Shown one piece after another: positions 28,437 through 38,358 of a stretch of DNA of 64,000 bases. The position numbers were made by a program, and so were the translations under genes. The stretch's first letter is position 1. Each line of letters begins with the position of its first letter. Source of the DNA: Winogradskyella epiphytica (lineage in GTDB: Bacteria; Bacteroidota; Bacteroidia; Flavobacteriales; Flavobacteriaceae); contig NZ_QJTD01000001.1 of NCBI RefSeq assembly GCF_003217215.1, positions 1 to 64,000 of the forward strand. The letters are read 5' to 3'. The notes beneath the pieces were generated by a model, which had not been told where the DNA came from, did not search any database, and saw only the letters and a list, made by a program, of their open reading frames with translations.

Positions 28437-28984
28437 CTGCTTTTAGACGTATTTTTAGAAAATTGATTGACCCAAAACATCCACAATAAAAACACAGTTC
28501 CGTAAATCAGCATTGGAAAAATTACCGTGTGTAATATTTCTCTACGCCAAGGATAATGGTAAAGTCCTACAGATAAAATAACAATCCGTATTAAATTAAA
28601 CACATAGATAATAATACTTCCCGCTAATCCGAATAACAATGTGGTTTTAAACTTACCCGCAAAAGCAACGATAAAAGACAAAAACAAAATGATGATACTA
28701 ACCGCGTTACAACCTTCAATCACACGAGCTACAAACTTACCATTTATAATCACCTTCATCGATGGCTCATTAGGATGAGGCACAACACTAGCATTGTAAC
28801 CTAATCCATTTAACAAGGTATTTGTTTGTTTAGCAACTAAATTAGTCATGTAATCTGGATAAAACTTCGATCCAACGGAAGCATCCAAATACATATTATA
28901 ACTAATGGTCAATACACCGTATACAATTAGAAAGGTAACTATAAAGCGAATAACCGATTTATATTTTAGTAAAAGTGACTTCAA
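28433..28984 (-). CDS. xrtF: Exosortase family protein XrtF
   Basis: 183 aa multi-spanning membrane protease/transpeptidase. Catalytic residues of exosortases can be placed: Cys in RVIEGCNAVSIII, Arg in FNLIRIVILSVG and His in REILHTVIFPMLIYG. Exosortases cut and probably transfer proteins bearing a C-terminal sorting tripartite signal. No substrate with such a tail is in the window. The gene is divergent from the GAF gene. Confidence 0.92.
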   Translation of the reverse strand: MKSLLLKYKSVIRFIVTFLIVYGVLTISYNMYLDASVGSKFYPDYMTNLVAKQTNTLLNGLGYNASVVPHPNEPSMKVIINGKFVARVIEGCNAVSIIILFLSFIVAFAGKFKTTLLFGLAGSIIIYVFNLIRIVILSVGLYHYPWRREILHTVIFPMLIYGTVFLLWMFWVNQFSKNTSKSR

Positions 28985-29076
28985 AAATGAGCTATGTTAG
29001 TTTGGTGTTAAATTTATAAAAAGAGTAATTCAAAATAGACGAAAATAGATACTTTTACATAAAGTAATTTACAGCT

Positions 29077-29538
29077 ATGACCTTACAAGAATTAAAACCT
29101 AAAATAAAATCGATTATATCACAGGAGAACCTAAGTGTTGACGAACGTTTATTAAAGATTTGCGAAACCCTTGAAACAAATATAAGCTATTATAATTGGG
29201 TTGGTTTTTACTTCAAAAATGGTGATAAAGACGAATTAAAGTTAGGTCCATACGTTGGCGAGCCTACAGATCATACTATTATTCCATTTGGAAAAGGCAT
29301 TTGCGGACAAGTTGCTATAAGTAATCAGAATTTTGTGGTCCCAGATGTATCTGCTCAAGACAATTATATCGCCTGCAGTATTACAGTTAAAGCTGAAATT
29401 GTGATTCCTATTTTTGTGAATAATGATAATATTGGACAAATAGACATTGATTCTAATACAGCAGATCCTTTTACAGAAGCTGACGAACGTTTTTTAGAAT
29501 TTGTTTGTAAAGAGGTGGCTACTATTCTAAAATCTTAG
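29077..29538 (+). CDS. GAF domain protein, free methionine-(R)-sulfoxide reductase-like
   Basis: 153 aa, one GAF domain. It resembles free Met-R-sulfoxide reductases (E. coli fRMsr/MsrC): NYISYYNWVGFYF-type start, GKGICGQVA, and YIACSITVKAEIVIPI. The two cysteines spaced 24 apart correspond to Cys94 and Cys118 of E. coli; the third (Cys84) position is His/Asp here (PTDHTIIP). It may work with two cysteines or be a ligand sensor. Confidence 0.82.
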   Translation: MTLQELKPKIKSIISQENLSVDERLLKICETLETNISYYNWVGFYFKNGDKDELKLGPYVGEPTDHTIIPFGKGICGQVAISNQNFVVPDVSAQDNYIACSITVKAEIVIPIFVNNDNIGQIDIDSNTADPFTEADERFLEFVCKEVATILKS

Positions 29539-29608
29539 AATTATACCTGAAAGAAATTCGAAGTTAATACCTTAACTTAAAAGCGAGAGCACCTCTATAA
29601 ATCAAGAC

Positions 29609-30862
29609 TTACATTCCCGTCCGAATCGCTTCAACAGGATCTAATCTTGATGCTGTTAACGCCGGAATCACTCCAGAAATCAGTCCTATCATTGACGATA
29701 CGAAAAATCCTAACAACATATTTTGAGGCGATAGAACAAATTCAAAGTCATCAACAAGGTTGCTTCCTATGATAGTTCCAATCCATACCAAAAACAAACC
29801 AACTACACCACCCACTAGAGCAAGAATTACCGCTTCAAACAAAAATTGAAATAAAATAAATCTATTCTTAGCTCCCAATGATTTTTGTATTCCAATTAGA
29901 TTAGTTCGTTCTTTAACACTAACAAACATAATATTTGCAATACCAAATCCACCAACTAAGAGAGAGAAGCCACTGATTACCCAACCAATTAAATTTAAAC
30001 TCCCAATAATCTTATCAATAACATCTTGAAGTCCTGAAATTACACTTATAAAAAAAGTGTCAATCTCATCAGGTTTTAAACCTCGTCTGTTTCTCATGAC
30101 TTGAGTAATTTCAGCCTTTAACCCTTCGATATCTGCATTTTTTTTCGGCTTTAGAATAACCACATATTTTATACTCGGGTTATTATCACCAAACCGATTC
30201 CTCACATAATTTGCTGGAAGAAAAATAGAAACATCATTACTATCCCCAAAAATACCTGAGCCTTCTTTTTTCACGACTCCAATCACCGTAAATTTTTGTC
30301 CATAAAGACGAACTTTTTTCCCAATAGGATCCAATTCTCCAAAGAGAGATTTTGCTATTTCCGAACCAATGACCACAACTGGACGACCTGAGTTGGATTC
30401 AGATTCGTTATAAAAACGCCCTTTTTCAAACTCCATCACTTGGATATCAATAAATTCATGAGATACAACAACGGTATTTACACTGCTTACCAATTCCGAT
30501 TCATATCTAATATTTTCACGCTTTACAAATAACTGTAAAGCCACATGTTCTGCATCCGAAAGCGAAGATTGTAAACTTTTAAACTCGCTATAAGATACCT
30601 CGTCAAATGTTTCACGTTGCCAACGCGGTACATCAGTTGGTCCAAAAGACATATTTGCCAAATACATGGTATTACTATCTAAAGAACTTAATTGAGATTG
30701 AATAGTTTTATCAAGCGAATCTACAGCCGCCAAAACTGCGATTATAGAAAAAATCCCAACAGTGACACCTAGTAGCGACAGAAAAGTCCTTAATTTATTG
30801 GTCCTAAGCGCATTTATAGCGAATGAAAAACTCTCTTTTAGTAAGCGTAAATAGACCAGCAT
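29609..30862 (-). CDS. ABC transporter permease, MacB/FtsX type
   Basis: 417 aa. One N-terminal transmembrane helix (about 26-48), a periplasmic MacB-PCD domain (about 50-280), then three C-terminal helices (FtsX domain) ending LTASRLDPVEAIRTGM. This is the permease half of MacB-like exporters or mechanotransmission systems. No ATPase gene is adjacent, so its partner is encoded elsewhere. It is divergent from purH. Confidence 0.93.
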   Translation of the reverse strand: MLVYLRLLKESFSFAINALRTNKLRTFLSLLGVTVGIFSIIAVLAAVDSLDKTIQSQLSSLDSNTMYLANMSFGPTDVPRWQRETFDEVSYSEFKSLQSSLSDAEHVALQLFVKRENIRYESELVSSVNTVVVSHEFIDIQVMEFEKGRFYNESESNSGRPVVVIGSEIAKSLFGELDPIGKKVRLYGQKFTVIGVVKKEGSGIFGDSNDVSIFLPANYVRNRFGDNNPSIKYVVILKPKKNADIEGLKAEITQVMRNRRGLKPDEIDTFFISVISGLQDVIDKIIGSLNLIGWVISGFSLLVGGFGIANIMFVSVKERTNLIGIQKSLGAKNRFILFQFLFEAVILALVGGVVGLFLVWIGTIIGSNLVDDFEFVLSPQNMLLGFFVSSMIGLISGVIPALTASRLDPVEAIRTGM

Positions 30863-30971
30863 GCTTCGGTTTTTTATAACATTTTAAATATAGGACGTTT
30901 TCAACAATTTATTGTTACAAAAAACTTAAAGAAACTCGTTTTATGGCTTAGCTTTTCATTTCGAATATATG

Positions 30972-30979
30972 TACTTTTG
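30972..30979 (+). promoter_or_regulatory. -7 element of purH
   Basis: TACTTTTG, 26 bases before the ATG; fits TAnnTTTG. No clear -33 box. Confidence 0.55.
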
Positions 30980-31005
30980 CAAAACTAAAAACACAACACA
31001 ACATT

Positions 31006-32535
31006 ATGAGCAACAAAACCATTTCATCGGCTTTAATTTCAGTATTTAGCAAGGATGGATTAGCACCAATCGTTAAAAAATTACATGACCTTAACGTTAC
31101 AATTTATTCCACTGGTGGCACTGAAAAATTCATCAAAGATTTAGGTATCGACGTCGTACCTGTTGAAGATGTAACGTCTTATCCTTCAATTTTGGGAGGA
31201 CGCGTAAAAACTTTACATCCAAAAGTATTTGGTGGTATATTAAATCGTCAAAATCATGAAGGTGATGTAGCAGAATTGAAAGAGTTCGACATTCCACAAA
31301 TCGATGTAGTCATCGTAGATTTATATCCATTTGAAAAAACGGTAGCTTCTGGCGCGAGCAACCAAGATATTATTGAAAAAATTGATATCGGAGGAATTTC
31401 CCTAATTAGAGCAGCTGCTAAAAATTATGCAGACGTAACATGCGTATCCTCTGTTGATGATTATGCAGAGTTCTTAGAGTTATTAGAAACTAAAAACGGA
31501 GAAACTTCTGAAGAAGATAGAAAGCGTTTTGCTGCGAAGGCATTTAACGTATCTTCACATTACGATTCTGCGATTTTTAATTACTTCAATAAAAACCATG
31601 AGATTCCATCATTAAAACTTTCGGAAAACAACGGTAAAGTTTTACGATATGGTGAAAACCCACATCAGAAAGGATTTTTCTTCGGGAATTTTGATGAAAT
31701 TTTCACGCAACTTCATGGTAAAGAATTAAGTTATAACAATCTTTTAGATGTTGACGCAGCTGTAAATTTAATGTTAGAATTTAAAAATGACGCTCCTACA
31801 TTCGCCGTATTAAAACACAATAACGCTTGCGGTTTAGCTCAACGAGAAACTGTGAAAGAAGCTTACTTAGATGCATTAGCTGGTGACCCAGTTTCTGCTT
31901 TTGGTGGCGTTTTAATTAGCAATACTGAAATAGACGAGGCTGCTGCTGAAGAAATTCACAAACTATTCTGTGAGGTCGTTATAGCTCCTTCATTCACTGC
32001 TAAAGCGGAAGAAATTTTAAAAGGTAAAAAGAACAGAATTCTTTTAGTTTTAAAAGATGTTGAAATGCCACAAACAAATGTAAGAACTTGTTTAAATGGC
32101 CTTTTAGTACAAGACAGAAATAATATTACAGATACACTGGAAGGCTTAAAGTCAGTTACAAAGAAGACAGCAAGCTCTAACGAACTAGACGATTTAATAT
32201 TTGCTTCAAAAATTTGCAAGCATACGAAATCAAATACAATCGTTCTTGCAAAAAACAAGCAATTATGTGCAAGTGGAACAGGACAAACAAGCCGTGTTGA
32301 TGCTTTAAATCAAGCGATTCACAAAGCAAAATCTTTCGATTTTGATTTAAATGGAGCAGTTATGGCAAGCGATGCATTTTTCCCTTTTCCAGACTGTGTA
32401 GAAATAGCTGATAAGGCAGGAATAACCGCTGTTATTCAACCAGGTGGATCTATAAAAGATGAGTTGAGCATTGACTATTGTAATGAAAATGATTTAGCTA
32501 TGGTATTTACAGGAACACGTCATTTCAAACACTAA
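31006..32535 (+). CDS. purH: Bifunctional AICAR transformylase / IMP cyclohydrolase
   Basis: 509 aa, catalyses the last two steps of IMP synthesis. N-terminal MGS-like IMP cyclohydrolase domain (about 1-190: SVFSKDGLAPIVKKL, YSTGGTEKFIKD, GGRVKTLHPKVFGGIL) and C-terminal AICAR formyltransferase domain (LRYGENPHQKG, FAVLKHNNACGLA, MASDAFFPFPD). Stands alone with its own terminator. Confidence 0.98.
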   Translation: MSNKTISSALISVFSKDGLAPIVKKLHDLNVTIYSTGGTEKFIKDLGIDVVPVEDVTSYPSILGGRVKTLHPKVFGGILNRQNHEGDVAELKEFDIPQIDVVIVDLYPFEKTVASGASNQDIIEKIDIGGISLIRAAAKNYADVTCVSSVDDYAEFLELLETKNGETSEEDRKRFAAKAFNVSSHYDSAIFNYFNKNHEIPSLKLSENNGKVLRYGENPHQKGFFFGNFDEIFTQLHGKELSYNNLLDVDAAVNLMLEFKNDAPTFAVLKHNNACGLAQRETVKEAYLDALAGDPVSAFGGVLISNTEIDEAAAEEIHKLFCEVVIAPSFTAKAEEILKGKKNRILLVLKDVEMPQTNVRTCLNGLLVQDRNNITDTLEGLKSVTKKTASSNELDDLIFASKICKHTKSNTIVLAKNKQLCASGTGQTSRVDALNQAIHKAKSFDFDLNGAVMASDAFFPFPDCVEIADKAGITAVIQPGGSIKDELSIDYCNENDLAMVFTGTRHFKH

Positions 32536-32561
32536 AATGACAGAAAATATGTCTTTTAATT

Positions 32562-32605
32562 AGAGCTTAAAATTTGATCAAATTTTGTATCAATTTTAAG
32601 CTCTA
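32562..32605 (+). terminator. Terminator of purH
   Basis: Long stem AGAGCTTAAAATTTGAT / ATCAATTTTAAGCTCT with a loop near 32580-32590, followed by ATTTTAA. An AT-rich but long hairpin. Confidence 0.75.
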
Positions 32606-32728
32606 TTTTAAATTCAAAAAAAATTGAGCAATAAACATCTAGAATCCTTTAAATATCGTATAATTTAGTACATTTACAGATAGTCTTACTTAGAAGACAC
32701 GAATAACCCAAATAATTAATAATAGCAC

Positions 32729-33757
32729 ATGGGATTTTTTGATTTCCTAACGGAAGAAATAGCCATAGATTTAGGAACCGCGAATACATTAATAATACAT
32801 AACGATAAAGTTGTTGTTGATAATCCATCTATAGTAGCCAGAGATAGAATTACCGGTAAAATCATCGCCGTTGGTAAGGAAGCCAACATGATGCAAGGTA
32901 AAACACATGAAAACATCAAAACTATTCGTCCTTTGAAAGACGGAGTTATTGCTGATTTTGATGCTTCTGAGCAAATGATTAGTATGTTTATAAAGAACAT
33001 ACCTGCATTGAAAAAGAAATTTTTCAATCCAGCATTGCGTATGGTCGTTTGTATTCCATCTGGTATTACCGAAGTAGAAATGCGCGCGGTAAAAGAATCA
33101 TGTGAACGTGTTAATGGAAAAGAAGTATACTTAATCCATGAGCCAATGGCAGCAGCAATTGGTATTGGTGTAGATATTATGCAGCCTAAAGGGAATATGA
33201 TTGTTGACATAGGTGGTGGAACAACGGAAATTGCAGTTATTGCTCTTGGAGGAATTGTATGTGATAAATCTGTAAAAGTTGCAGGTGACGTGTTCACCAA
33301 CGATATTATATACTACATGAGAACTCAACATAACTTATATGTTGGAGATAGAACTGCGGAAAAAATTAAAATTCAAATTGGTGCAGCTACGGAAGATTTA
33401 GAATTACCACCAGAAGACATGAGTGTTCAAGGTCGTGATTTGTTAACCGGAAAACCAAAGCAAGTTCAAATTTCTTATCGTGAAATTGCTAAAGCCTTAG
33501 ATAAATCTATTTTACGTATTGAAGATTCTGTTATGGAAACTTTATCTCAAACGCCACCAGAATTGGCAGCAGATATTTACAATACTGGAATTTATTTAGC
33601 AGGTGGTGGCTCTATGTTAAGAGGTCTTGATAAGCGTTTATCTCAAAAAACAGATTTACCAGTATACATCGCAGAAGATCCATTAAGAGCTGTGGTTAGA
33701 GGTACAGGAATAGTGCTTAAAAATTTACCTAAATACAAAAGCATATTGATTAAATAA
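32729..33757 (+). CDS. mreB: Rod shape-determining protein MreB
   Basis: 342 aa actin homologue that directs lateral wall synthesis. ATP-site motifs: IDLGTANTLI (phosphate 1), VDIGGGTTEIAVI (phosphate 2) and the adenosine motif GIYLAGGGSMLRGLDK. First of the five-gene cluster mreB-mreC-mreD-mrdA-rodA. A near-match -7 element (TACATTTA) precedes it. Confidence 0.98.
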   Translation: MGFFDFLTEEIAIDLGTANTLIIHNDKVVVDNPSIVARDRITGKIIAVGKEANMMQGKTHENIKTIRPLKDGVIADFDASEQMISMFIKNIPALKKKFFNPALRMVVCIPSGITEVEMRAVKESCERVNGKEVYLIHEPMAAAIGIGVDIMQPKGNMIVDIGGGTTEIAVIALGGIVCDKSVKVAGDVFTNDIIYYMRTQHNLYVGDRTAEKIKIQIGAATEDLELPPEDMSVQGRDLLTGKPKQVQISYREIAKALDKSILRIEDSVMETLSQTPPELAADIYNTGIYLAGGGSMLRGLDKRLSQKTDLPVYIAEDPLRAVVRGTGIVLKNLPKYKSILIK

Positions 33758-33767
33758 GACGTAAATA

Positions 33768-34589
33768 ATGCAACAAATTTTAAATTTTGTTATAAAAAAC
33801 AAAACCTTTCTGTTGTTTTTATTGCTTTTTAGTATTGCTTTAGGTTTAACCATTCAATCGCATTCTTATCACAGGAGTAAATTCATAAATTCGGCCAATG
33901 CTTTAACTGGTGGGGTTTATGGTACCGTAAATTCTGTAGATCAATATTTTCATTTAAAAACCGAGAACGAATTACTTGCGGAGGAAAACAAACGCTTGAG
34001 AGAACAACTTCTTATTCGAGAAGCCTCATTGGATTCTTCATTTGTAGACACAACCTATGCCGAGGGTAGGTATAAAATCACCATCGCACAAGTGTTTAAA
34101 AACAGTTACTCGCTCCCAAATAATTATCTCACCTTAAACAAAGGTAAAAACGATAGTATTAAACAGGATTTTGGAGTGATAAACTCTAATGGTATTATTG
34201 GAATCATTGACAACACCTCTAAAAATTATTCAACGGTACTATCCATTCTTAACAGAAGAAGTAGAATTAATGCTAAAATTAAATCATCAAATCATATCGG
34301 TTCTTTAACCTGGAATGGAGAATCTCCAATTTATGTTCAGTTGGAGGACGTCTCTCAATTTGCGCCTATAAAAGTTGGTGATACTATACAAACTGGTGGT
34401 GAGTCTACAATTTTTCCAAAAGGAATTGGAATAGGAACTATTGATAGTTTTGAAACAGATATAAGTGGCGATACTTATATTATCGAAGTTAAATTATTCA
34501 ATGATATGACCAACCTTGGAACAGTTTATATTTTAGAAAATTTGGATCGTGCTGAAATCCTTTCATTAGAAAACGATGGTAATGAATAA
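33768..34589 (+). CDS. mreC: Rod shape-determining protein MreC
   Basis: 273 aa: short cytoplasmic tail, one transmembrane helix (about 13-30), a coiled coil (KTENELLAEENKRLREQLLI) and two periplasmic beta-barrels (about 105-265). Links MreB filaments to periplasmic wall enzymes. Starts 10 bases after mreB; its end overlaps mreD. Confidence 0.95.
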   Translation: MQQILNFVIKNKTFLLFLLLFSIALGLTIQSHSYHRSKFINSANALTGGVYGTVNSVDQYFHLKTENELLAEENKRLREQLLIREASLDSSFVDTTYAEGRYKITIAQVFKNSYSLPNNYLTLNKGKNDSIKQDFGVINSNGIIGIIDNTSKNYSTVLSILNRRSRINAKIKSSNHIGSLTWNGESPIYVQLEDVSQFAPIKVGDTIQTGGESTIFPKGIGIGTIDSFETDISGDTYIIEVKLFNDMTNLGTVYILENLDRAEILSLENDGNE

Positions 34590-35088
34590 TATTGCTGGTT
34601 CAAATATCATTCGATTTATCATACTATTACTAGTGCAAGTGGTGATATGTAACCATATCAACTTCTTCGGTTATGTGAATCCTTACATTTATATCATTTT
34701 CATCTTTCTATTTCCAATCCGTGAAGAACGCTTGATTCTATTAATCGTAAGCTTCATGCTTGGCCTTTTAGTAGATGTGTTTTCAGATTCAGGAGGCGTA
34801 CATGCGGCGGCGGCAGTTAGCTTGGCTTATATAAGACCTGTATTGCTTAAAAGTTCTTACGGAATGCTGTACGAACACCAAAGTATTAAATTTAACTCCA
34901 CGGATATTGGCAGCTTAATAACTTATATTTCATTGGGTACGGTTATACATCATTTCATAATGTTCTCTCTGGAAACTTTTAACATTACCCATATACTATT
35001 AGTCCTAAAAAAGACGTTATTCTCGAGTATTTTCACTATAATTCTTAGTGTATTAATTATAATTCTATTTAGCCGAAAACGTAAATGA
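34576..35088 (+). CDS. mreD: Rod shape-determining protein MreD
   Basis: 170 aa integral membrane protein with five to six helices. It overlaps mreC by 14 bases (8 if the second ATG at 34582 is used) and mrdA by 4, signs of translational coupling. Identity rests on gene order, size and membrane pattern, since MreD is poorly conserved. Confidence 0.9.
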   Translation: MVMNNIAGSNIIRFIILLLVQVVICNHINFFGYVNPYIYIIFIFLFPIREERLILLIVSFMLGLLVDVFSDSGGVHAAAAVSLAYIRPVLLKSSYGMLYEHQSIKFNSTDIGSLITYISLGTVIHHFIMFSLETFNITHILLVLKKTLFSSIFTIILSVLIIILFSRKRK

Positions 35089-37001
35089 GAAAACTGTTAT
35101 TAATAACCACGGTTATACTTGTTGGACTCATTTTTATTGCTCGTTTATTTTACCTCCAAGTTTACGATAACTCTGCGTACAATATATTTGAAGACAACGC
35201 AATTCGAAAGGTATACAATTACCCCAAACGTGGATATGTATACGATAGAAATGGTAAATTATTAGTAGCTAACCAACCATCTTATGATGTCATGGTAATT
35301 CCAAGAGAAGTTGCTCCTTTAGACTCTCTAGATATTGAAGAATTCTGCGCTCTTTTAAAAATAACTCGAGAAGAGTACGATAGTAAACTTAGAAAAGCGA
35401 CCAATTATTCGCCGCGATTACCATCTCCTTTCGTACCACAGTTATCCAAAAGCGATTATGCCGTACTCCAAGAAAAAATGCGAAAATTTGAAGGATTCTA
35501 TATTCAAAAACGTTCATTACGATCCTATCAAACTTCAATTGGAGCGAATGTTTTAGGAGATATAGGGGAAGTTAACCGTTCTATTATTTCTAAACAACCC
35601 TATTATAAAATGGGTGACCTCATAGGAAAACAAGGAGTAGAGTTATCTTATGAAGAACAGCTACGCGGCGTTAAAGGAATTAAATTTATTCAAAAAGATA
35701 GATTCAATAAAAACATAGGCCCTTATAAAGACGGAAAATTTGACACTTTACCTCAGCCTGGTAAAGACATCAAAATCACTATTGATGCTGAATTGCAGAA
35801 ATACGGTGAATTATTAATGAAAAATAAGCGAGGGGGTATTGTCGCTATAGATCCTAGGTCGGGTGAAATCTTAGCATTAGTATCAGCTCCCAGTTATAAC
35901 CCAAATCTTTTAGTAGGTAGAGATCGTTCAAAAAATTTCACAAGGCTATTTAGGGACAGTATTGCGAAACCCTTATTCGATAGAGGTCTACAAGCACAAT
36001 ATCCTCCAGGATCGCCATTTAAAGTAATTAATGCACTCATTGGATTGCAAGAAGGCGTAGTTAACGTAGACGATCAAGTAACCTGTAGATTAGGATATTA
36101 TTATGGAAGCCGAAAACTTACGGGCTGCCACCATCATGTTAGTCCTATTGCCATGGTAAATGGTATTGCACAATCTTGTAATGCTTATTTTGTAAATATA
36201 TATCGAAGAATTATTGACAAATATGATGATGCTGGTGTAGGTCAAAATAAATGGGCAGATCATGCTAAGAGCTTTGGATTAGGTGACTTTTTAGGATACG
36301 ATTTAAATATAGGACGCCCAGGTAGAATTCCTGATGGAAATTATTACGATAGAGCTTATGGTGATAACCGTTGGGGATCAACTTATATTGTATCTAATGC
36401 TATTGGACAAGGTGAAGTTGAAACAACTCCAATTCAACTCGCAAATATGACCGCTGCAATCGCTAATCGAGGTTATTTTTATACACCTCATATTATCAAA
36501 GAAATTGAAGACGATACTATTCCATCTAAATATACTACACCTAAATACACAACTATAGACAAAAAACATTTTGAACCAGTAGTACAAGGTATGTTTGATG
36601 TTTACACCAAGGGAACAGCTAAATATCTACAGGTTCCAGGTATAGATATTTGTGGTAAGACAGGTACGGCAGAAAACTTTGTAAAAATTGATAATGTTCG
36701 AACTCAACTTACCGATCACTCAATTTTTGTGGCATTTGCACCTAAAGATAATCCAACAATCGCTTTAGCTATCTTTGTTGAAAATGGATATTGGGGAAGC
36801 CGTTTCGCAGGCAGGATGGCTAGTTTGATGATTGAAAAATATATAAGAGGCCATATTACAAGAACCGATTTGGAACAATGGATATTCACCCACAGTTTAG
36901 AAAACGAATATGAAAAACCACAGTCGGGAGAACCTTTTAAAATAAATGGACAATCCTCACTACAGGTCATAGAGAATTATGCCATTGACAACTCAAAATA
37001 A
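35085..37001 (+). CDS. mrdA: Penicillin-binding protein 2 (transpeptidase)
   Basis: 638 aa class B PBP of the elongasome. One N-terminal helix (about 4-22), a dimerisation domain (about 45-235) and the transpeptidase domain with the active-site Ser310 in GSPFK, the SCN motif (QSCNAYF) and KTG (CGKTGTAEN). Cross-links peptidoglycan made by RodA, the next gene (24 bases away). Confidence 0.97.
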   Translation: MRKLLLITTVILVGLIFIARLFYLQVYDNSAYNIFEDNAIRKVYNYPKRGYVYDRNGKLLVANQPSYDVMVIPREVAPLDSLDIEEFCALLKITREEYDSKLRKATNYSPRLPSPFVPQLSKSDYAVLQEKMRKFEGFYIQKRSLRSYQTSIGANVLGDIGEVNRSIISKQPYYKMGDLIGKQGVELSYEEQLRGVKGIKFIQKDRFNKNIGPYKDGKFDTLPQPGKDIKITIDAELQKYGELLMKNKRGGIVAIDPRSGEILALVSAPSYNPNLLVGRDRSKNFTRLFRDSIAKPLFDRGLQAQYPPGSPFKVINALIGLQEGVVNVDDQVTCRLGYYYGSRKLTGCHHHVSPIAMVNGIAQSCNAYFVNIYRRIIDKYDDAGVGQNKWADHAKSFGLGDFLGYDLNIGRPGRIPDGNYYDRAYGDNRWGSTYIVSNAIGQGEVETTPIQLANMTAAIANRGYFYTPHIIKEIEDDTIPSKYTTPKYTTIDKKHFEPVVQGMFDVYTKGTAKYLQVPGIDICGKTGTAENFVKIDNVRTQLTDHSIFVAFAPKDNPTIALAIFVENGYWGSRFAGRMASLMIEKYIRGHITRTDLEQWIFTHSLENEYEKPQSGEPFKINGQSSLQVIENYAIDNSK

Positions 37002-37025
37002 TTAGAGGTAAAACAATAACCATTC

Positions 37026-38306
37026 ATGCTGAGAGAAAACCAAAGACATTTTAAATTTGATTGGATAACTATTATCCTATTTCTACTATTAGTAGCTTTT
37101 GGTTATTTAAATATCTTATCTGCTTCACACGAAGGAGAAATCACAAGTTATTTTGATACAAGTCAGTCTTACGGCAAACATCTAATTTTTATCTCACTAA
37201 CTCTTATACTTATAGTATTAACCCTCTCCTTAGAGGCCAAGTTCTATGAACAGTTTGCTAGTATTATATATATAGTCGCCATGTTGTCCTTAGTAGGACT
37301 GTTTATATTCGGAAAGGAAGTGAATGGTGCCCGTGCTTGGTATGGCATTGGAAGCATGACCATACAACCTGCCGAATTTGCGAAATTTGCCACAGCACTG
37401 GCTGTAGCACGCTACATTAGCGACCTGCAGACCAATATGCAAACCATAAAAGATCAGTTGAGAGTTGCTGCCATTATTCTAATTCCTGCCTTATTAATAT
37501 TACTACAAAATGATGCAGGAAGTACATTAGTTTATTTAGCTTTCTTTTTTGTTTTTTACCGAGAAGGCTTACAACAAGTGTATTTAATAATTGCAATATC
37601 GTTAATCATACTAGCTGTCTTATCACTTAAATTTGGAATTATCATAACCTCAATAGCCACTGCGTTAATACTTGTAATAGCTTATTTCTTTAGACGAAAA
37701 AAACGAGGTTTGATACCTAGATTTGTTGTGATATTTTTAGCTTCAGTTCTTATTTCTTTCGGAATTAAATTCTTCTACACGAATATTCTTAAAGTACATC
37801 AACAAAACAGAATTAGCTTATGGTTACGTTTAGAAAAAGACCCTGCTAAATTAGAGAAAATGAAGAAAGAAGAAGCTTATAACCTTCTTCAATCCGAACA
37901 AGCAATTAGCTCTGGTGGTTTTTCCGGAAAAGGATTTTTACAAGGTACAAGAACAACAGGTAAATTTGTTCCCGAACAACATACAGATTATATTTTTAGT
38001 ACAGTAGGCGAAGAATGGGGTTTTATAGGCACAAGTTCTGTTGTAATTCTATTTGTACTCTTAATTCTAAGAGTGCTATACTTAGCTGAAGACCAAAAGT
38101 CGCAATTTAGTCGGGTATACGGTTATGGCGTGGCTTCTATTCTATTCATTCACTTCACTATTAACATTGGTATGGTTATGGGATTAATTCCAACTATTGG
38201 GATTCCCCTACCCTTCTTTAGTTATGGTGGTTCTGGACTTTGGGGCTTTACAATTCTCTTATTTATATTTGTTAAATTAGATAGCAATAAGATCAACGAA
38301 TGGTAA
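37026..38306 (+). CDS. rodA: Rod shape-determining glycosyltransferase RodA
   Basis: 426 aa SEDS protein with about ten transmembrane helices. Conserved QPAEFAKFATALAVARY, QNDAGSTLVYLAFFF (catalytic Asp region), EQHTDYIFSTVGEEWGFIG and PLPFFSYGGSGL are all seen. It polymerises glycan strands from lipid II, paired with PBP2. Ends the mre operon at a bidirectional terminator. Confidence 0.97.
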   Translation: MLRENQRHFKFDWITIILFLLLVAFGYLNILSASHEGEITSYFDTSQSYGKHLIFISLTLILIVLTLSLEAKFYEQFASIIYIVAMLSLVGLFIFGKEVNGARAWYGIGSMTIQPAEFAKFATALAVARYISDLQTNMQTIKDQLRVAAIILIPALLILLQNDAGSTLVYLAFFFVFYREGLQQVYLIIAISLIILAVLSLKFGIIITSIATALILVIAYFFRRKKRGLIPRFVVIFLASVLISFGIKFFYTNILKVHQQNRISLWLRLEKDPAKLEKMKKEEAYNLLQSEQAISSGGFSGKGFLQGTRTTGKFVPEQHTDYIFSTVGEEWGFIGTSSVVILFVLLILRVLYLAEDQKSQFSRVYGYGVASILFIHFTINIGMVMGLIPTIGIPLPFFSYGGSGLWGFTILLFIFVKLDSNKINEW

Positions 38307-38309
38307 ACA

Positions 38310-38340
38310 AAAAAAGACCGCTTTACAGCAGTCTTTTTTA
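38310..38340. terminator. Bidirectional terminator, rodA / valS
   Basis: AAAAAGACcGCT-TTAC-AGCaGTCTTTTTT between the convergent stops of rodA and valS. Confidence 0.85.
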
Positions 38341-38358
38341 TCATCTTATAAACTAGTT

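Noticed and set aside
32716-33300. 194-aa minus-strand ORF over mreB
   Set aside because: Mirror frame of a highly conserved gene; low-complexity Ile/Thr/Ser-rich translation with no domain.
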